Shown here piece by piece: positions 10,056 through 18,246 of a DNA stretch of 36,092 nt. Each line of letters starts with the position of its first letter. The first letter of the stretch is position 1. This DNA is from Chara braunii (lineage: Eukaryota > Streptophyta > Charophyceae > Charales > Characeae). The notes beneath the pieces were generated by a model, which was not told where the DNA came from, did not search any database, and was given only the letters and a program-made list of their open reading frames with translations. The position numbers and the translations under genes are program-made. Location of the stretch: the NCBI GenBank assembly GCA_003427395.1, contig BFEA01000081.1, positions 155,355 to 191,446 of the forward strand. The letters run 5' to 3'.

Positions 10056-10524
10056 AGGTGTCGAGAAACAACGTCTTTGGTCGCATGACTAAGTCATTCT
10101 CTCTTGCTTTACCAACCACGACAATAACTTCTAGAAGAGGCGCCCAGTCTCTCCTGTTAGTGAAGCTATTCGCAGTTAGAAAACTAGGGAGTCTTTCAAA
10201 TTGCCCGACTCGTTTCCCCCAAGTCACTTTCTCATGCAAGCTTCGAAGCAGTTCCTTTATCCTCGAGAGGTGAATGTACACTTTCCTCAGACACTCTAAA
10301 TAACCTTCTTCCTCTTTTATTCCTTCCTGAGCATACACCCTCACGTCAAGTTCGGCGGTCTTGAGAAATCTGATCACTGGAACATAGAATACTAAATGCC
10401 CTTCCTTACAGACGTCGTGTCTCCATATCTCGAACGGGCTATCAGTCTCAGTTACTTTATCTAACCATCCTCTACCAATGGTCACAGTCGCAATTGACGT
10501 AGAGTTTTCACATTCCAATATCAT
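10000..10524 (-). CDS. Module 3: divergent member of the pre-gag module family
   Basis: This is an open frame of 174 codons. It aligns by eye with modules 2 and 4 over the middle: TVTIGRGWLDKVTETDSPFEIWRH is a diverged start. Then come HLVFYVPVIRFLKTAELDVRVYA, EKVTWGKRVGQFERLPSF and SFTNRRDWAPLLEVI. The last 25 or so residues (after VGKARENDLVMRPK) extend beyond the module. The ATG at 10524 overlaps the stop of the preceding ORF as ATGA. The family is unrecognised. It is kept as a coding call because the conserved blocks fall in one frame without a break. Confidence 0.45.
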   Translation of the reverse strand: MILECENSTSIATVTIGRGWLDKVTETDSPFEIWRHDVCKEGHLVFYVPVIRFLKTAELDVRVYAQEGIKEEEGYLECLRKVYIHLSRIKELLRSLHEKVTWGKRVGQFERLPSFLTANSFTNRRDWAPLLEVIVVVGKARENDLVMRPKTLFLDTFVRQFEVQDEASSEFSLT

Positions 10525-10856
10525 TGTCTTGGGCTGCTTCTGGCGCCTCTAGCCAGACTGTCCGCAGGACGCTGTCTAGATAGGATGGTCTCATCTCTCG
10601 CATGTAGCATCATTCGCCTGCCATCCGAACTCTTGCAATCCAGCAAATGCCTAATCTTAGTCTGATCCGTAATTGCTCGAAAAGCACCCGCCCGCATAAG
10701 CTCAAGGCAGTGCTTTACCATGCCAATCTCATCACGACTACCCAGTCTAGTGTCGCATCCTCTCACGGACGCGATGACAGTCGCTCGTTGCTCATCTAGA
10801 TAGACCTCGAAGTAGAAGCTCTCTCCGTCATCAAGAGTGTAGACATCTCTTGGCAT
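10521..10856 (-). CDS. Small unrecognised ORF between modules 2 and 3
   Basis: This is a 111-codon open frame. It starts four bases after the stop of module 2 and ends in a 4-base ATGA overlap with module 3. It does not carry the GGAFPY or VTWSV blocks, so it is either an unrelated insertion in the module series or a strongly diverged linker. It has an acidic start (TLDDGESFYFEVYLDEQRA) and an Arg-rich end. It may be chance, since flanking frames are open over similar lengths; the tight spacing is the main reason to list it. Confidence 0.3.
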   Translation of the reverse strand: MPRDVYTLDDGESFYFEVYLDEQRATVIASVRGCDTRLGSRDEIGMVKHCLELMRAGAFRAITDQTKIRHLLDCKSSDGRRMMLHARDETILSRQRPADSLARGARSSPRQ

Positions 10857-10859
10857 GAC

Positions 10860-11255
10860 TCACCACACTCGGTCCCTAAGTACCGCGTTGAGGATTGGTC
10901 CCCAGTCCTTCCCGTCAGAGAAGCTAGCGGACACAGGCGGACTTGGGAATCTCTCAAACTCTATAGGGAGGACACTCCAAGTCACTTTCTTCCCTCGTTC
11001 TCTCAGCAACAACCTTTCATCCAGGACATACTTAGTAGCAACTATCCAACATGCCTCATAATCGGTCCCTCTCCTTGTCTCAGCAGATACATATGACCTC
11101 ACATCATCGTCATCTGTATCGAGAAATCGAGCTACAAGGACGTACAAGATCACTGAGTCGTGCTCACAAGTCACACACCTCTCAATGATGTACGGGAACG
11201 CACCCCCAACCGTGATCCTAGTCAGTGCCTCTATCGCTTTTGTTACTGCTGACAT
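10860..11255 (-). CDS. Module 2: clearest copy of the pre-gag module protein
   Basis: This is a 131-codon ORF that best defines the family: EALTRITVGGAFPYIIERC (residues 9-27), LYVLVARFLDTDDDDVRSYV (37-56), GKKVTWSVLPIEFERFPSPP (about 87-106), and SFSDGKDWGPILNAVLRD (about 111-128), ending in Trp. Module 1 has the same layout, with the same kind of start and the same terminal Trp. The stop is embedded in GGTGAGT, which also reads as a splice donor, so this could be an exon rather than a complete small gene. No catalytic motif, membrane segment or known fold is recognised. It lies between the primer-binding site and gag of element B, a place where most Ty3/gypsy elements have no ORF. Confidence 0.5.
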   Translation of the reverse strand: MSAVTKAIEALTRITVGGAFPYIIERCVTCEHDSVILYVLVARFLDTDDDDVRSYVSAETRRGTDYEACWIVATKYVLDERLLLRERGKKVTWSVLPIEFERFPSPPVSASFSDGKDWGPILNAVLRDRVW

Positions 11256-11262
11256 TGACTAC

Positions 11263-11614
11263 TTACCAGGTTTGCCTCCTCAGTGTTGCATTGATGATTG
11301 GCTGCCAGTTCCTACCATCGCAGAATCTTTTAGGTACTGGCGGGGTAGGAATCCTCTCATAAATCCTAGGCAGTAAGCTCCAACTCGCTTCTATCCGTTG
11401 CTGTCTGAACTGATCCCTCTCGACTTTGACACACTCCACTATGACATCCCGGTTGGTAAAGAAACTAGGGTCCTGATTAACTCCCTCCGATAAGCACATG
11501 CACAGTCGTCGTACTTTTCACACAAGTAATGCATTTGATAAACACATAAGGGAAAGCACCACCGCAGGTGACACGAGTTAGGGCTTCTAGGACATTATAC
11601 TCTTCAGTCATCAT
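11263..11614 (-). pseudogene. Module 1 of the pre-gag family (one frameshift)
   Basis: The first copy downstream of the primer-binding site starts at ATG ATG (11614/11611) and reads EALTRVTCGGAFPYVFIKC. It loses frame near 11490-11510, where TAA follows in the first frame. It resumes in another frame (11263-11499) with FRQQRIEASWSLLPRIYERI, PTPPVPKRFCDGRNW and QPIINATLRRQTW. It ends right after Trp like module 2, at TGGTAAGT, again a donor-like context. Only five bases separate its stop from the ATG of module 2. Confidence 0.55.
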
Positions 11615-11639
11615 CTGGTTTCTGACTTATGGACTTCTC

Positions 11640-11850
11640 AAGCGAAGGGTCCAGAAAACAAATTTCAAACCCTTGCTTGCAGGTCTGAATCACTTCAGAT
11701 AGACTTCTGCAAGAGACCCCTCCTCTCGGGGATCCTCTAGCCGAAAGTCTTTATGACCTGAGCCAGACCTTGTACGAAATATGTTAGACTGCTGCCTAGT
11801 CACAAAATATTGTGACCAAGGTCCGTTCCCACGAACTCAAGATTTTTGGT
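11640..11850 (-). other. Leader of element B, no ORF
   Basis: This is about 210 bases between the primer-binding site and the first module ORF. No coding frame is visible. It corresponds to the 5' untranslated leader, where packaging signals would lie; none can be identified by eye. Confidence 0.45.
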
Positions 11851-11868
11851 TCCCCGGCAACGGCGCCA
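11851..11868 (-). promoter_or_regulatory. Primer-binding site matching the 3' end of plant tRNA-Asp
   Basis: The plus strand reads TCCCCGGCAACGGCGCCA, identical to the 3' end of plant cytosolic tRNA-Asp including the added CCA (from family knowledge). The minus strand is therefore the complementary 18-base primer-binding site starting TGGCGCC, used by several plant Ty3/gypsy lineages. It sits four bases from the putative LTR end at 11873, as expected for an LTR retrotransposon. It fixes the direction of element B and marks the start of its leader. Confidence 0.88.
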
Positions 11869-11872
11869 TTTT

Positions 11873-12342
11873 TGTCGCGCCCCCACTGCTTCAAGGGTCT
11901 GGTTAGATGTCTTTCCCCGGACCGAGCTTAGTGGGTTGGAGGACTGGCAGACTGTCACGCAGGATTTTGATAGGCATTAAAAATTGAGGTGTATTCAGAG
12001 ACAGTCACACTTAGTCATACAGCCGAGTAGTCAGGGTTATCCCTCCTGCCAGTGGCGACATGGCTTAGAGTGAGGCGTTCGGGTTTATTGCCTGCACCTG
12101 ACCTCGTATAAAGGATAGACCCAAGGTCACCGGAGTCCCTATCATTCAGGAGTCCTTCAAGCTGCCTTGAGTGTAACCTGTATAAAATAAGGAGGAAAAT
12201 AACAAACATGCATCATAGAACAATTGACACTTACGAAATGAGAAGACCAGAAACCAGACTCTGCAAGAGTATGACCAGAGATACGAGACTGAAGAGTAGT
12301 ACACAGAGTATGCAGGGAGCACCCATTGGAGGGCTGTAGTCA
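11873..12342 (-). repeat. Putative 5' LTR of element B (outer end uncertain)
   Basis: The inner edge is well placed. On the plus strand TGTCGCGCCCCC begins four bases beyond the primer-binding site, so on the minus strand the LTR ends in GGGGGCGCGACA. The outer edge is a guess: a CA at 12341-12342 would give TG...CA ends and a length of 470 bp. No second copy exists in the window to confirm it. No ORF of note lies inside. Confidence 0.45.
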
Positions 12343-12397
12343 CTAATAAATAATAATGTTATAATACATCATAGTGACTAAAAAAAGAGAACCTCAA

Positions 12398-13513
12398 TCA
12401 ATGATAATAAGCGGTACCCCCTCGTGAGTAAGTGCTGCCGTCTGGGACTCCATATCTGGCGCCTTGGCATTGAGAACCCGCGTGGCTATAGACTCGGGAA
12501 CCACATAGCTGATATCAGGAGGCGCGGTTGGATCAATCTTGCAGATTTAAGCCATGCATCTAGCCATCTCCTCGTCTGCAACGCTCCTGGGATAAAGCTC
12601 CTCCGCAAGAATGATATCCCCTGTAGCTCCAATCAATCTCTTAATCCGCCCTCTCCCACCAGAGTAGATGTTGGATACCTCGAGGAAACGATCTCCGTAG
12701 AGAGGCTTTCGATAATCCTACATAGCAAAGTCTGTCCCAACCAAATGATTGTAGCCATCTCCGGAGATATGGGACCGAACCCTCCCCTCTTGGGGGACCA
12801 ATAACTGTCTCAGACCTAGGGTCGTTTGACATATAGGAGTCAATCACCCTCAAGAAGATACCGTGCAAGAAGATACGCAATCCTCCTCAAAGTCGCTCTC
12901 CGTCGTCACCGCTCACCGGTCTCCAGCGCTCCTGTCACTGTCCAAAAACTCAGCGTCTGTGAGTGTCCCAGTCGAAATAGTCGCCCAGATCAATGTCACT
13001 CACAAAACAGGGCTCCAAGTCCGACTCATCTGTCTCTGATCTCTGGACGCATGTAGTGATTGGGACACCGAATCTGGCTATCTCTCTCCTAATCCGGTCG
13101 TCCTTCAGCCTTTTGTTCTTGCTGTGAGACTCACTAAGGGGCATGGGGTTGCACCCATCAAAATCGAAGAGCATGCCCCTTGGTGCTGAAGGTACGTGAG
13201 GGAACACGACATGTAGCCAATTGTCCCTCCAATAACTCTCCCTGCAAAATATGTAATCAGCAATCCTGTCGTATGTGGTGCCCTTCACTCCCGTCTCTGC
13301 CCCCTTCATCGAGTAGGTGATGACGAGCGTGTGTCTCGAGGTCGAGGACTCATTAGCCCTGATAGTGAAACTCTGATGTCCCACATGTCTGTAGCAGAAC
13401 CTCTCAATCAATCTACCCCACTTAGGGGCAGTCTCACGGTGACGGGCTAGCTTGGACAGAAGGTGCGCTATCACTAATGCAAATACGCCCTCCAAGACCT
13501 GGCCAGATAGCAA
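12398..13513 (-). pseudogene. Decayed coding region of unknown family
   Basis: The 5' part (12950-13513, 187 codons) is open and protein-like: charged and aromatic, with GMLFDFDGCNPMPLSESHSK and a final acidic SDIDLGDYFDWD. The 3' part lies in a different frame from about 12830 to a TGA at 12398-12400 and contains RIKRLIGATGDIILAEELYP and ICKIDPTAPPDISYVVPESI. It is cut by TAG at 12718-12720 and TAA at 12547-12549, both at positions that would read Gln by a C-to-T reversal. Between them lies a stop- and frameshift-rich stretch (12830-12950). I do not recognise the family. It lies just outside the LTR of element B, so it is probably a separate older element or gene. Confidence 0.45.
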
Positions 13514-13529
13514 TCAGCAACTTAATGTG

Positions 13530-13840
13530 GAGGCCTGTCTAAATGGCCTGACTGAACTGCAACTCGATATAGGGCCCGCCTGAATGGGCCCGACTGAACA
13601 GCAACTCAATATAAAGCCCGCCTGAATGGGCCCGACTGAATAGCAGCTATCTCAAAAGAAAGGGCCCGCCTGAAGGGGCCTGGCTGAAAAACTGCAACAA
13701 TCTCGAGAGGTGGGCCCGCCTGAAGGGGCCCGACTGAATAATCTCAAGTAGGCCTGCCTGAAGGGCAGGGCTGAACAACAACAATCTCAAATAGGCCCGC
13801 CTGAACAACAACTGATCGGTAAAACGTCTCATGCACAGTG
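13530..13840. repeat. Irregular tandem array, period 38-50 bp (GGGCCCGCCTGAA type)
   Basis: The phrase cccgcctgaa(t/g)ggg followed by cccgactgaa recurs with spacings of about 42, 48, 50, 38 and 42 bp. Units are separated by variable A/C-rich text (caacaatctcaa). Unequal spacing suggests an old or slippage-prone array. Confidence 0.75.
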
Positions 13841-14059
13841 AGCAGTCATAGATGCTGAATGTACTGGGGCCAGACTGACCCAAATCACCTGTGCAGGGAC
13901 TGAACTGCCAATGCTCCCCGTGCGAGGTAAAATATCAGTGCATGAGGTGTTGCTGATCAGCAAGGAAATAAATCAGCGGGAGCGTGAAGGCAAATCATCC
14001 CAGCTAGCAATCCTATTGCTCGGGCGTATGTGAACTCGCACTCAAACGACAATATCTAG
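13841..14059. other. No gene seen between arrays
   Basis: This is about 220 bases of non-repetitive sequence between the GGGCCCGCC array and the 41-bp array. No ORF or signal could be supported. Confidence 0.4.
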
Positions 14060-14790
14060 CCTGGGCGCACACATATCGAGCGCAAGCGCACATGGGCGCG
14101 CGCTCAAATAATGAAATTCAGCCTAGGCGCACGTGGGCGTACACTCTAATAGCAATGCCAAGCTTGGGCGGGCATGGGTGCGCACTCTAACTGCAATGCA
14201 AAGCTTGGACGCGCATGGGCGCGCACTCTAATTGCAATGCCAAGCTTGGGCGCGCTTGGGCGCGCACTCTAACTGCAATGCCAAGCTTGGGCGCGCATGG
14301 GCGCGCACTGGAACTGCAATGCCAAGCTTGGGCGTGCACTCTAACTGCAGTGCCAAGNNNNNNNNNNNNNNNNNNNNNNNNNNNNNNNNNNNNNNNNNNN
14401 NNNNNNNNNNNNNNNNNNNNNNNNNNNNNNNNNNNNNNNNNNNNNNNNNNNNNNNNNNNNNNNNNNNNNNNNNNNNNNNNNNNNNNNNNNNNNNNNNATG
14501 GGCTCGCACTCTAACTGCAATGCCAAGCTTGGGCGCGCATGGGCACGCACTCTAACTGCAATGCCAAGCTTGGGCGCGCATGGGCGCGCACTCTAACTGC
14601 AATGCCATGCTTGGGCGCGCATGGGCCCGTACTCTAACTGCAGCGCTAAGCTTGGGCGCGCATGGGCGCGTACCCCTACTGCAATGCCAAGCTTGGGTGC
14701 GCATGGGTGCGCACTCTAACTGCAATGCCAAGCTTGGGTGCGCATGGGTGCGCACTCTAACTGCAATGCCAAGCTTGAGCGCGCATCAAA
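14060..14790. repeat. 41-bp satellite array (AAGCTTGGGCGCGCATGGGC type), with assembly gap
   Basis: The AGCTT landmark recurs at 14161, 14202, 14243, 14284, ... at exactly 41 bp. Each unit holds GGGCGCGC-ATGGGCGCGC, then a ctctaactgcaatgcca half. The left end (14060-14160) is more diverged. One unit near 14325 is shortened. The run of N at 14358-14497 interrupts the array, so its true length is unknown. Long open frames through it are artefacts of the repeat. Confidence 0.92.
14358..14497. other. Assembly gap (140 N)
   Basis: This is an unbroken run of N inside the 41-bp satellite. The array probably collapsed or could not be bridged, so the size may be arbitrary. Isolated Ns at 545, 1277 and about 15699 also mark uncertain bases. 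Confidence 0.98.
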
Positions 14791-14794
14791 ATAC

Positions 14795-15000
14795 AATATC
14801 TGGTATTGGCGTGCGCGGCCGCACACTTAAAAATAATATCTGTCATAGGCGCGTGCGGGCACGCACTTAAAATTAATATCTGGTCAGGGCGCGCGCGGGC
14901 GCACACTTAAAAATAATATCCGGTCTGCGTGCGTGCGGGCACGCACTTAAAAATAATATCTGGTCTGGGCGCGCGCGAGCGCGCACTTAAAAATAATATC
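14795..15000. repeat. 40-bp satellite array, five copies
   Basis: The TTAAAAATAATATC landmark ends at 14840, 14880, 14920, 14960 and 15000, a period of exactly 40 bp. Each unit pairs a GC block (gcgcgcgcgggcgcgcac) with an AT block. It follows the 41-bp array directly and shares its GCGCGC...GGGCGC core, but its other half is different. Confidence 0.92.
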
Positions 15001-15184
15001 TCAATCTGATGGTCAAAGATCAATCTTTGCTTGGGACCAATATATTACTGCTTGCTGCGCGCAAAACTTGGCCTTCTCTTAGGGCCAGACCATTAAATGA
15101 GAGTTGGTCAATAGAGTATGTGCAGACTAAATACTCAGTTGAAATGGACAACAACACTCCTGGTTCGAAATCGGTCATGTATGA

Positions 15185-15480
15185 CTCTCAGTCGCGATGC
15201 GCAACAGCGCACAATTGCGAACAGCAGAAAAATCGCATGTAGTCATGGTGCGCAACAACGCACATTTGCAAATAGCAAAATGGTTCTTAGTCATGGTGCG
15301 CAATAGCGCATACTTGCGAATAGCAAAATGGTTCTCAGTCACGGTGCGCAACAACGCACAGTCGAGAATAGCACAATATTCTGAAATGGCCCTCAAGTAT
15401 AGTGCGCATACTGCGCACAGTTGCAAAAGTCAGATTTAGCCCTTAAGTGCGGCGTGCAGGCTGCGCACAGTTGCAAACTC
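15185..15480. repeat. 48-bp tandem array (GTGCGCAACAACGCAC type)
   Basis: AGTCA(T/C)GGTGCG recurs at 15241, 15289 and 15337, a period of 48 bp, with looser copies on both sides. Each unit contains GTGCG-CAACAA-CGCAC, a short perfect inverted repeat. Confidence 0.85.
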
Positions 15481-15890
15481 GGAAATCGCCCTCAAACATA
15501 GCCCTCAAGCATGGTGCGAACAGCGGACAGCATGGTGCGAACGGCGCACTGTTCAGATATGGCTTTAGATATGGCCCTCAAGCATGGTGCGAATGACCCT
15601 CAAATATGGCCCTCAAGCATGGTGCGAACAGCGCACAGCATGGTGCGAACGGCGCACTGTTCAGATATGGCCCTCAGATATGGCCCTCAAGCATGGTGNG
15701 CGCACAGCATGGTGCGAACGGCGCACTGTTCAGATATGGCCCTCAGATATGGCCCTCAAGCATGGTGCGAACAGCGCACAGCATGGTGCGAACGACGCAC
15801 TGTTCAGATATGGCCCTCAGATATGGCCCTCAAGCATGGTGCGAACAACGCACAGCGTGGTGCGAACGGCGCACTGTTCATGGCTCACAA
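15480..15890. repeat. 74-bp tandem array (GCATGGTGCGAACAGCGCAC type)
   Basis: GCATGGTGCG landmarks at 15617, 15691, 15760 and 15834 give periods of 74, 69 and 74 bp. The short one contains an N and has probably lost a few bases. Each unit holds two GTGCG-N5-CGCAC dyads plus duplicated atatggccctca blocks. Open frames here are repeat artefacts. Confidence 0.88.
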
Positions 15891-16190
15891 TATACCAAGA
15901 TAATCCTCTGTCAAGTGCTCACTCGACACATAGTTGAATAACACAATATTCCAAAATAGCCCTCTGTCAAGTGCTCACTCGACGCACAACACAATTTTCC
16001 AAAATAGCCCTTGAGTACGGTGCGCTCTCTGCGCAGTTGCGGAATGCTCAGATATAGTCCTCATGTGCGGTGCGCACTCTGCATAAAGTTACGAACTGCA
16101 AATTGCGCTGATATAGCCCTCAAGTGTAGTGCGCACGCTGCGCACAGCGAAATGCTCAATGTGGCTGTGCAATCAGCCTGGTGGGACTGC
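15890..16190. repeat. Degenerate repeats joining two arrays
   Basis: CTCTGTCAAGTGCTCACTCG occurs at 15906 and 15962, 56 bp apart. It is followed by diverged units carrying gtgcgc(a/t)ctctgcgca and atagccct(c/t) text related to the 74- and 48-bp arrays. Confidence 0.65.
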
Positions 16191-16194
16191 GCAA

Positions 16195-16740
16195 ACAAAA
16201 TCTGAATCGGCTTGATATCTCGCATGGCTGCACAGGTGGTCTCAGAATCGGTTTGGTACTCGGTGCGACTGCTCTAGCAATCTCCAAATCGACTTGTTAC
16301 TCAGCGTGACTGCGCTGGCAGTCTCAAAATCGGCTTGGTACTCGGTATGACTGCGCTAGCAGTCTCAAAATCGGCTTGGTACTCGGTATGACTGCGCTAG
16401 CAGCCTCAAAATAGGCTTGTCACTCAGTGGGGCTACGCTAGTAGTCTCAAAATCGGCTTGTTACTCAGTGTGACTGCGCTGGCATTCTCAAAACCGGCTT
16501 GTTACTCAGTGGGGCTGCGCTGGCAGTCTCAAAATCGGCTTAGTACTCTCAGTGCTCTACACAGACACAGTCAAAGATTGTCCTCAAGTTCGGTGTGCGC
16601 AAGCACATAGCTCCGCAAGTACAGTGTGCGTAGACACTTAGCTTGATTTCACCCCACAAGTGTGGTGTGAGCAGACACAGTTCGGACTATTTTCTTCGGA
16701 CTTAGTGCACTCTGCACATAGTTTACCAGCATTATGCATA
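16195..16740. repeat. 41-bp tandem array (CTCAAAATCGGCTTG type) and tail
   Basis: CGGCTTGGT-like landmarks at 16331, 16372 and 16413 give a period of 41 bp across about 16200-16560. The unit reads actcggtatgactgcgctag plus cagtctcaaaatcggcttgt. From 16560 to 16740 there are looser repeats with (c/g)gtgtgcgcaagcaca. Confidence 0.82.
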
Positions 16741-17299
16741 GCCCGAAGAGTTCAGACATCAGCAGCGAGCAAGAGCAGCGATAGCTCACTAAGGCAAGTG
16801 GGTGTGAGCGACCATAAACCATGAGAAAATTGGACGAGAAGGATATAATGAGGACTGAGAGAGGAAAAAAGGAGAGAAAAGAAGGGAGAGAGAAAGAGAT
16901 GGTGAGGGGCAGATAGAAAAAGTGGCTGCAAGAGACAAGTGACTAGGTGAACTTCTCGAGACACTTTCCCCTGCTGGCCTTGCCCCTCCCTTTCCTTACC
17001 TCTACCCTTGCTTGCCTCGGTTTGACGCTCTCTTGCCCTTAGCTCCAGACTCTTCCCACGTCCAGATGGCATGTCGATGCTCCTTGTGTATCTCGCTCCC
17101 TCTCTTGACGTTCTTCCAGTGTCACTGTACTCCCGCAATTGAGGGTCCTCTTGGTCTGTCTGATGTGTGCCCTTAGCTCACGCACCCTGATCCGTCCCGA
17201 GCTGATCTGTGTCCTTGGGTGACGTGGCCTCTCTTTTATAATGGAGACGCCAAGTGATCGGGACTGAGTGCTGCAGTCCCAAGGTCGGGGCTGTGGTCA
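16741..17299. other. No confident gene; possible spurious ORF 16752-17138 (-)
   Basis: The minus-strand frame at 16752-17138 is low-complexity: Arg/Gly/Glu-rich, then a Ser/Leu/Phe stretch from a GAGA-type purine tract. It shows no domain. I treat it as chance. Confidence 0.4.
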
Positions 17300-17745
17300 A
17301 ACTCCGGACCCGGCCTGTGCTAAAAATAGCAGTAGTCCCGACCTTGGGATATGAACAGTCAGTCCCGGTAGACGAACAGTCAGTCCCACGCTAAAAATAG
17401 AGTGGCGCTGTGCTAATTTTAGAACGGGACTGGCGCAGACCCAGTCCCCGGTAGACGAACAGTCAATCCCGCGCTAAAAATAGCGTCGGACTGTGCTAAT
17501 TTTAGAACGGGACTGGCGCAGGCCCAGTCCCCGGTAGACGAACAGTTAGTCCCGCGCTAAAACTAGCGTGGGACTGTGCTAATTTTAGAACGGGACTGGT
17601 GCAGGCTCAGTCCCCGGTAGATGAACAGTCAGTCCCACGTTAAAAATAGCGTGGAATTTTGCTAATTTTAGAACGCGACTGGTGCAGGCCCGACTCTGGG
17701 AGACGAACAGTCAGTCCCGTGCTAAAAATAGCACATGACCCTATT
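17300..17745. repeat. 83-bp satellite with internal hairpin, about five copies
   Basis: The gtagac landmark recurs at 17451, 17534 and 17617 (last copy gtagat), exactly 83 bp. Each unit contains GTCCCGCGCTA, a short A/T loop and TAGCGTGGGAC, a near-perfect 11-bp inverted repeat. A second part, ctaattttagaacgggactgg, repeats the theme. Flanking copies at 17320-17400 and 17690-17745 are shortened. Confidence 0.9.
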
Positions 17746-18246
17746 TTAATTACTCGAGAATGGCTGTTCATCTATATGACTTCTTAGGGCCGTTCCTTTT
17801 CTGGCCAGGTTACGCGGCCGTGTCGGTCCGGTCCCAACTGGTCAAACTTGAATATCTCACTAACCCTTGGTCTGTTTCAGGTGCCGTTTGGACCGGACCC
17901 TACTAATTGGACCATTGCGGTCGCGTCGGTCCAATCCAACGGGGACGACTAGGTCTCCGGCGGACCGTACCGCCGCGCCGTCTTTCCCTTGATTTCGGTC
18001 TAGGGGAAATCTAACCGATGCGTTAGGGTCCAGCTTGACTATGACCGTGGACATCCCTAGGCGCATTTTTGATGCAGCGCGGAGGTTGACTGCGATGAGT
18101 GAATTTCTGCTGCTGCGCCGCATCATCTTCCGACAACGCGCACGATTGCGATCTCGAGAAAGCCGAGTCGCCATTCACGCGCTTGTCTGCGTGAGTCAAC
18201 CTTAACCCCGTGTAAGGATGCAGGGGATTCGGCTTACTAAACAGAC
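17746..18246. other. No confident gene
   Basis: Two short overlapping minus-strand frames (17860-18174 and 18023-18274) have no recognisable features. A plus-strand ttggtctgtttcag/gtg at about 17868-17883 looks like a splice acceptor but has no supported exon. Confidence 0.35.

Larger units (their letters stand above)
3352..11868 (-). mobile_element. Decayed Ty3/gypsy-type LTR retrotransposon (element B)
   Basis: On the minus strand the order is primer-binding site (11851-11868), tandem small module ORFs (11614-8986), gag, protease, reverse transcriptase, RNase H, integrase. RT-RNaseH-integrase is the Ty3/gypsy order, and the integrase C-terminus carries a GPF/Y-type segment. The inner edge of the right (5') LTR is at 11873, where the plus strand starts with TGTCGCGC. 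Its outer end is not certain, although a CA at 12341-12342 would give a 470-bp LTR. No matching left (3') LTR was found, so the element looks truncated at the 2.1-3.35 kb side. The coding part holds at least nine in-frame stops and four frameshifts, so it cannot make its own proteins. Confidence 0.85.

Noticed and set aside
12424-12804. Plus-strand ORF of 126 codons
   Set aside because: It is antisense to the decayed minus-strand frame that shows protein-like sequence and a consistent pattern of nonsense changes.
15511-15941. Three overlapping plus-strand ORFs of 111-130 codons
   Set aside because: They are translations of the 74-bp array in three frames, including an N.
14040-16740. CRISPR array
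   Set aside because: Repeats are directly contiguous with no unique spacers of constant length, periods vary between blocks, and the context is a eukaryotic genome with retrotransposons.
16752-17138. Arg/Glu-rich then Leu/Ser/Phe-rich minus ORF
   Set aside because: It follows from a purine-rich low-complexity tract. No motif is present and the hydrophobic end is not a regular membrane helix.
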